The position numbers and the translations under genes are program-made. The notes under the pieces are model-generated. The model ran no database searches, was not told where the DNA came from, and saw only the letters and a program-made list of their open reading frames with translations. Below are positions 39,111-39,864 of a stretch of DNA of 39,864 bases, in pieces. How positions within the stretch are numbered: position 1 is the stretch's first letter; the number at the start of each line of letters is the position of its first letter. The DNA is from a virus: positions 1 to 39,864 of the IMG/VR virus record IMGVR_UViG_3300048921_000352; one strand, 5' to 3'.

Positions 39111-39473
39111 ATGTTCAAACCAACACCCAACCCACCCGAATCCAACCCCGCATCCCCCTACGAATCCCTCGACTCCCGCAAACTCCACGAAGCCGCCGAG
39201 CGCGCCCTCGATCACTACCTCACCCCGGCCAGCCAGATCATGGCCAGTGGTGATCAATCCAGACCGATGTTCCTCGCCAACCCGGCCTACGACACCGAAT
39301 CCCTGCTCGCCAATGCCAGCGAATCCCTGGGTTCCGCCACGACCATGCTCAACGATTTCGCCGCGTTGCTGGATGTCTCGCACCGCAAGACGCTGCTGGG
39401 CATTGCGCAGGTGGTGATGTTGGGGGAGTTGGCGGTGAATCAGGCGTTGGATAACGTCGAGCTCAAGGCGTAG
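39111..39473 (+). CDS. DUF6124-family-type small protein
   Basis: This protein of 120 residues starts at the ATG at 39111, with AGGAG at 39099-39103. Family-like features are the N-terminal FKPTPNPPESNPASPYESLD, a helix KLHEAAERALDHYL, TESLLANASESLGSATTMLN and a C-terminal helix. I recognise it as the DUF6124 type of Pseudomonas protein often found behind this structured leader. The function is unknown. The leader suggests control by RNA pairing at its ribosome site. Confidence 0.72.
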   Translation: MFKPTPNPPESNPASPYESLDSRKLHEAAERALDHYLTPASQIMASGDQSRPMFLANPAYDTESLLANASESLGSATTMLNDFAALLDVSHRKTLLGIAQVVMLGELAVNQALDNVELKA

Positions 39474-39479
39474 ATCGCT

Positions 39480-39519
39480 GCCCTCCGTGGCGAGCGGCGA
39501 GCTTGTGGTCGCGGAGGGC
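39480..39519 (+). terminator. Hairpin after the DUF6124-type gene, weak terminator
   Basis: GCCCTCCG (39480-39487) pairs with CGGAGGGC (39512-39519), an eight-base perfect stem with a 24-base loop. It lies just after the stop. No proper T run follows, so it may be a processing or stability hairpin. Confidence 0.45.
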
Positions 39520-39864
39520 ATTCTGTCGATGCGCAAAACAACCGTCCAAAATGGCGGTTTTCAGCCTGTTTCTGCAGCAATAGCGATGTGCCACAAAAAA
39601 TGATGGCAATGCGTCATCACGCGCTCAAAAAAGTTCAACGATTATACAAAAATATAAAGTTGTACAACTTTTCCCAAAATTTATAGCATCCGTTCCAACA
39701 CCTTTGCTGAAACGATAAATCCAGCGTCAGTCCTGGATTTGTCCGCTGGTGCGTGGGCCGTCGGTACGGCTTTTCGCGTCAGGTTGTTGCAGCCGGGTCA
39801 GTGGAAGCGGCCCGTATTTCGCCCAGGACGACGACCCCGAATCTGAGCGGTAACTCCGGTTATC
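39520..39864. other. Promoter region of a gene beyond the window
   Basis: These 345 bases hold no gene start that I can support. The AT-rich part (39600-39690) is promoter-like and contains the palindrome listed separately. The GC-rich part after 39720 has no recognised reading frame. The next gene probably begins right of the window. Confidence 0.45.
39656..39671. promoter_or_regulatory. Perfect 16-base palindrome, probable operator
   Basis: AAAGTTGTACAACTTT is its own reverse complement. It sits in an AT-rich stretch, with TTGTAC inside it and TATAGC 16 bases further on, so it could overlap the -35 box of a plus-strand promoter. This is what a dimeric repressor site looks like. The regulator and target are unknown. 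Confidence 0.5.

Noticed and set aside
1-39864. tRNA genes, rRNA or CRISPR arrays
   Set aside because: No tRNA-like T-arm and acceptor pairing and no regular spacer-repeat array were seen by eye. The only short tandem repeat, at 34964, has just three copies and spacers that are themselves similar.

Overview
The window is most of a temperate tailed-phage genome (a myovirus-type prophage) followed by a defence and DNA-modification island, the decayed edge of another integrated element, and ordinary chromosome-like DNA. The host is most likely a Pseudomonas of the fluorescens type. The reasons are a GC-rich backbone, a rulAB-like umuDC pair, the DUF6124-type gene behind a C4-like structured leader at the right end, and a small TGGCCGA repeat family that I associate with this genus. 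This assignment rests on recognition by eye, not on a database search.

Region 1 (1-4242) is the end of the phage early region: a CII-type regulator, a small C4 zinc-finger (TraR/DksA) protein, a 738-residue Toprim plus VapE primase-helicase, and a probable Q-type late antiterminator. A 527-base non-coding stretch follows. It carries clustered TGGGAC and TTCACC repeats (a candidate replication origin) and a strong intrinsic terminator just before a holin gene. This is the Q, terminator, lysis-gene layout of lambda-like late control, but here only the holin sits at this point.

Region 2 (4243-12498) is a lambda-type packaging and head module: possible cos, Nu1-like and A-like terminase subunits, gpW, portal B, protease C with a nested in-frame scaffold start, decoration D, capsid E, head-tail proteins and a gpZ-like protein. 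Region 3 (12500-25225) is a P2-type contractile tail in nearly P2 order: V, W, J, I, fibre H, fibre chaperone, sheath, tube, E with a frameshifted E', tape measure, U, X, D. Region 4 (25257-26344) is the rest of the lysis system: a GH19 endolysin, an Rz spanin, and an Rz1 lipoprotein gene nested out of frame inside it.

Region 5 (26462-29115) holds phage cargo: a D12-class adenine methylase and umuD-umuC. Two perfect CTG-N10-CAG LexA boxes lie before the methylase and before umuD, so the block looks SOS-controlled.

Region 6 (29361-34803) is lower in GC, most clearly from about 31 kb. It has a plus-strand operon of vsr, a cytosine-5 methyltransferase and an unrecognised PD-(D/E)XK-like protein (a probable type II restriction-modification set). 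Facing it is a minus-strand two-gene operon of a HEPN-like protein with an R-x6-H motif and an ORC/STAND-like P-loop ATPase with a C-terminal helix-hairpin-helix region. I consider this two-gene operon the best candidate for an undescribed defence system. Copies of one short repeat family flank the island on both sides.

Region 7 (35062-39864) holds a small conserved-looking protein, a fragment of a tyrosine recombinase, a zinc-ribbon membrane protein, two proteins of unknown function, and a C4-like RNA ahead of a DUF6124-type gene. The window ends in a probable promoter region with a perfect 16-bp palindrome. No tRNA, rRNA, CRISPR array or intact integrase was seen.
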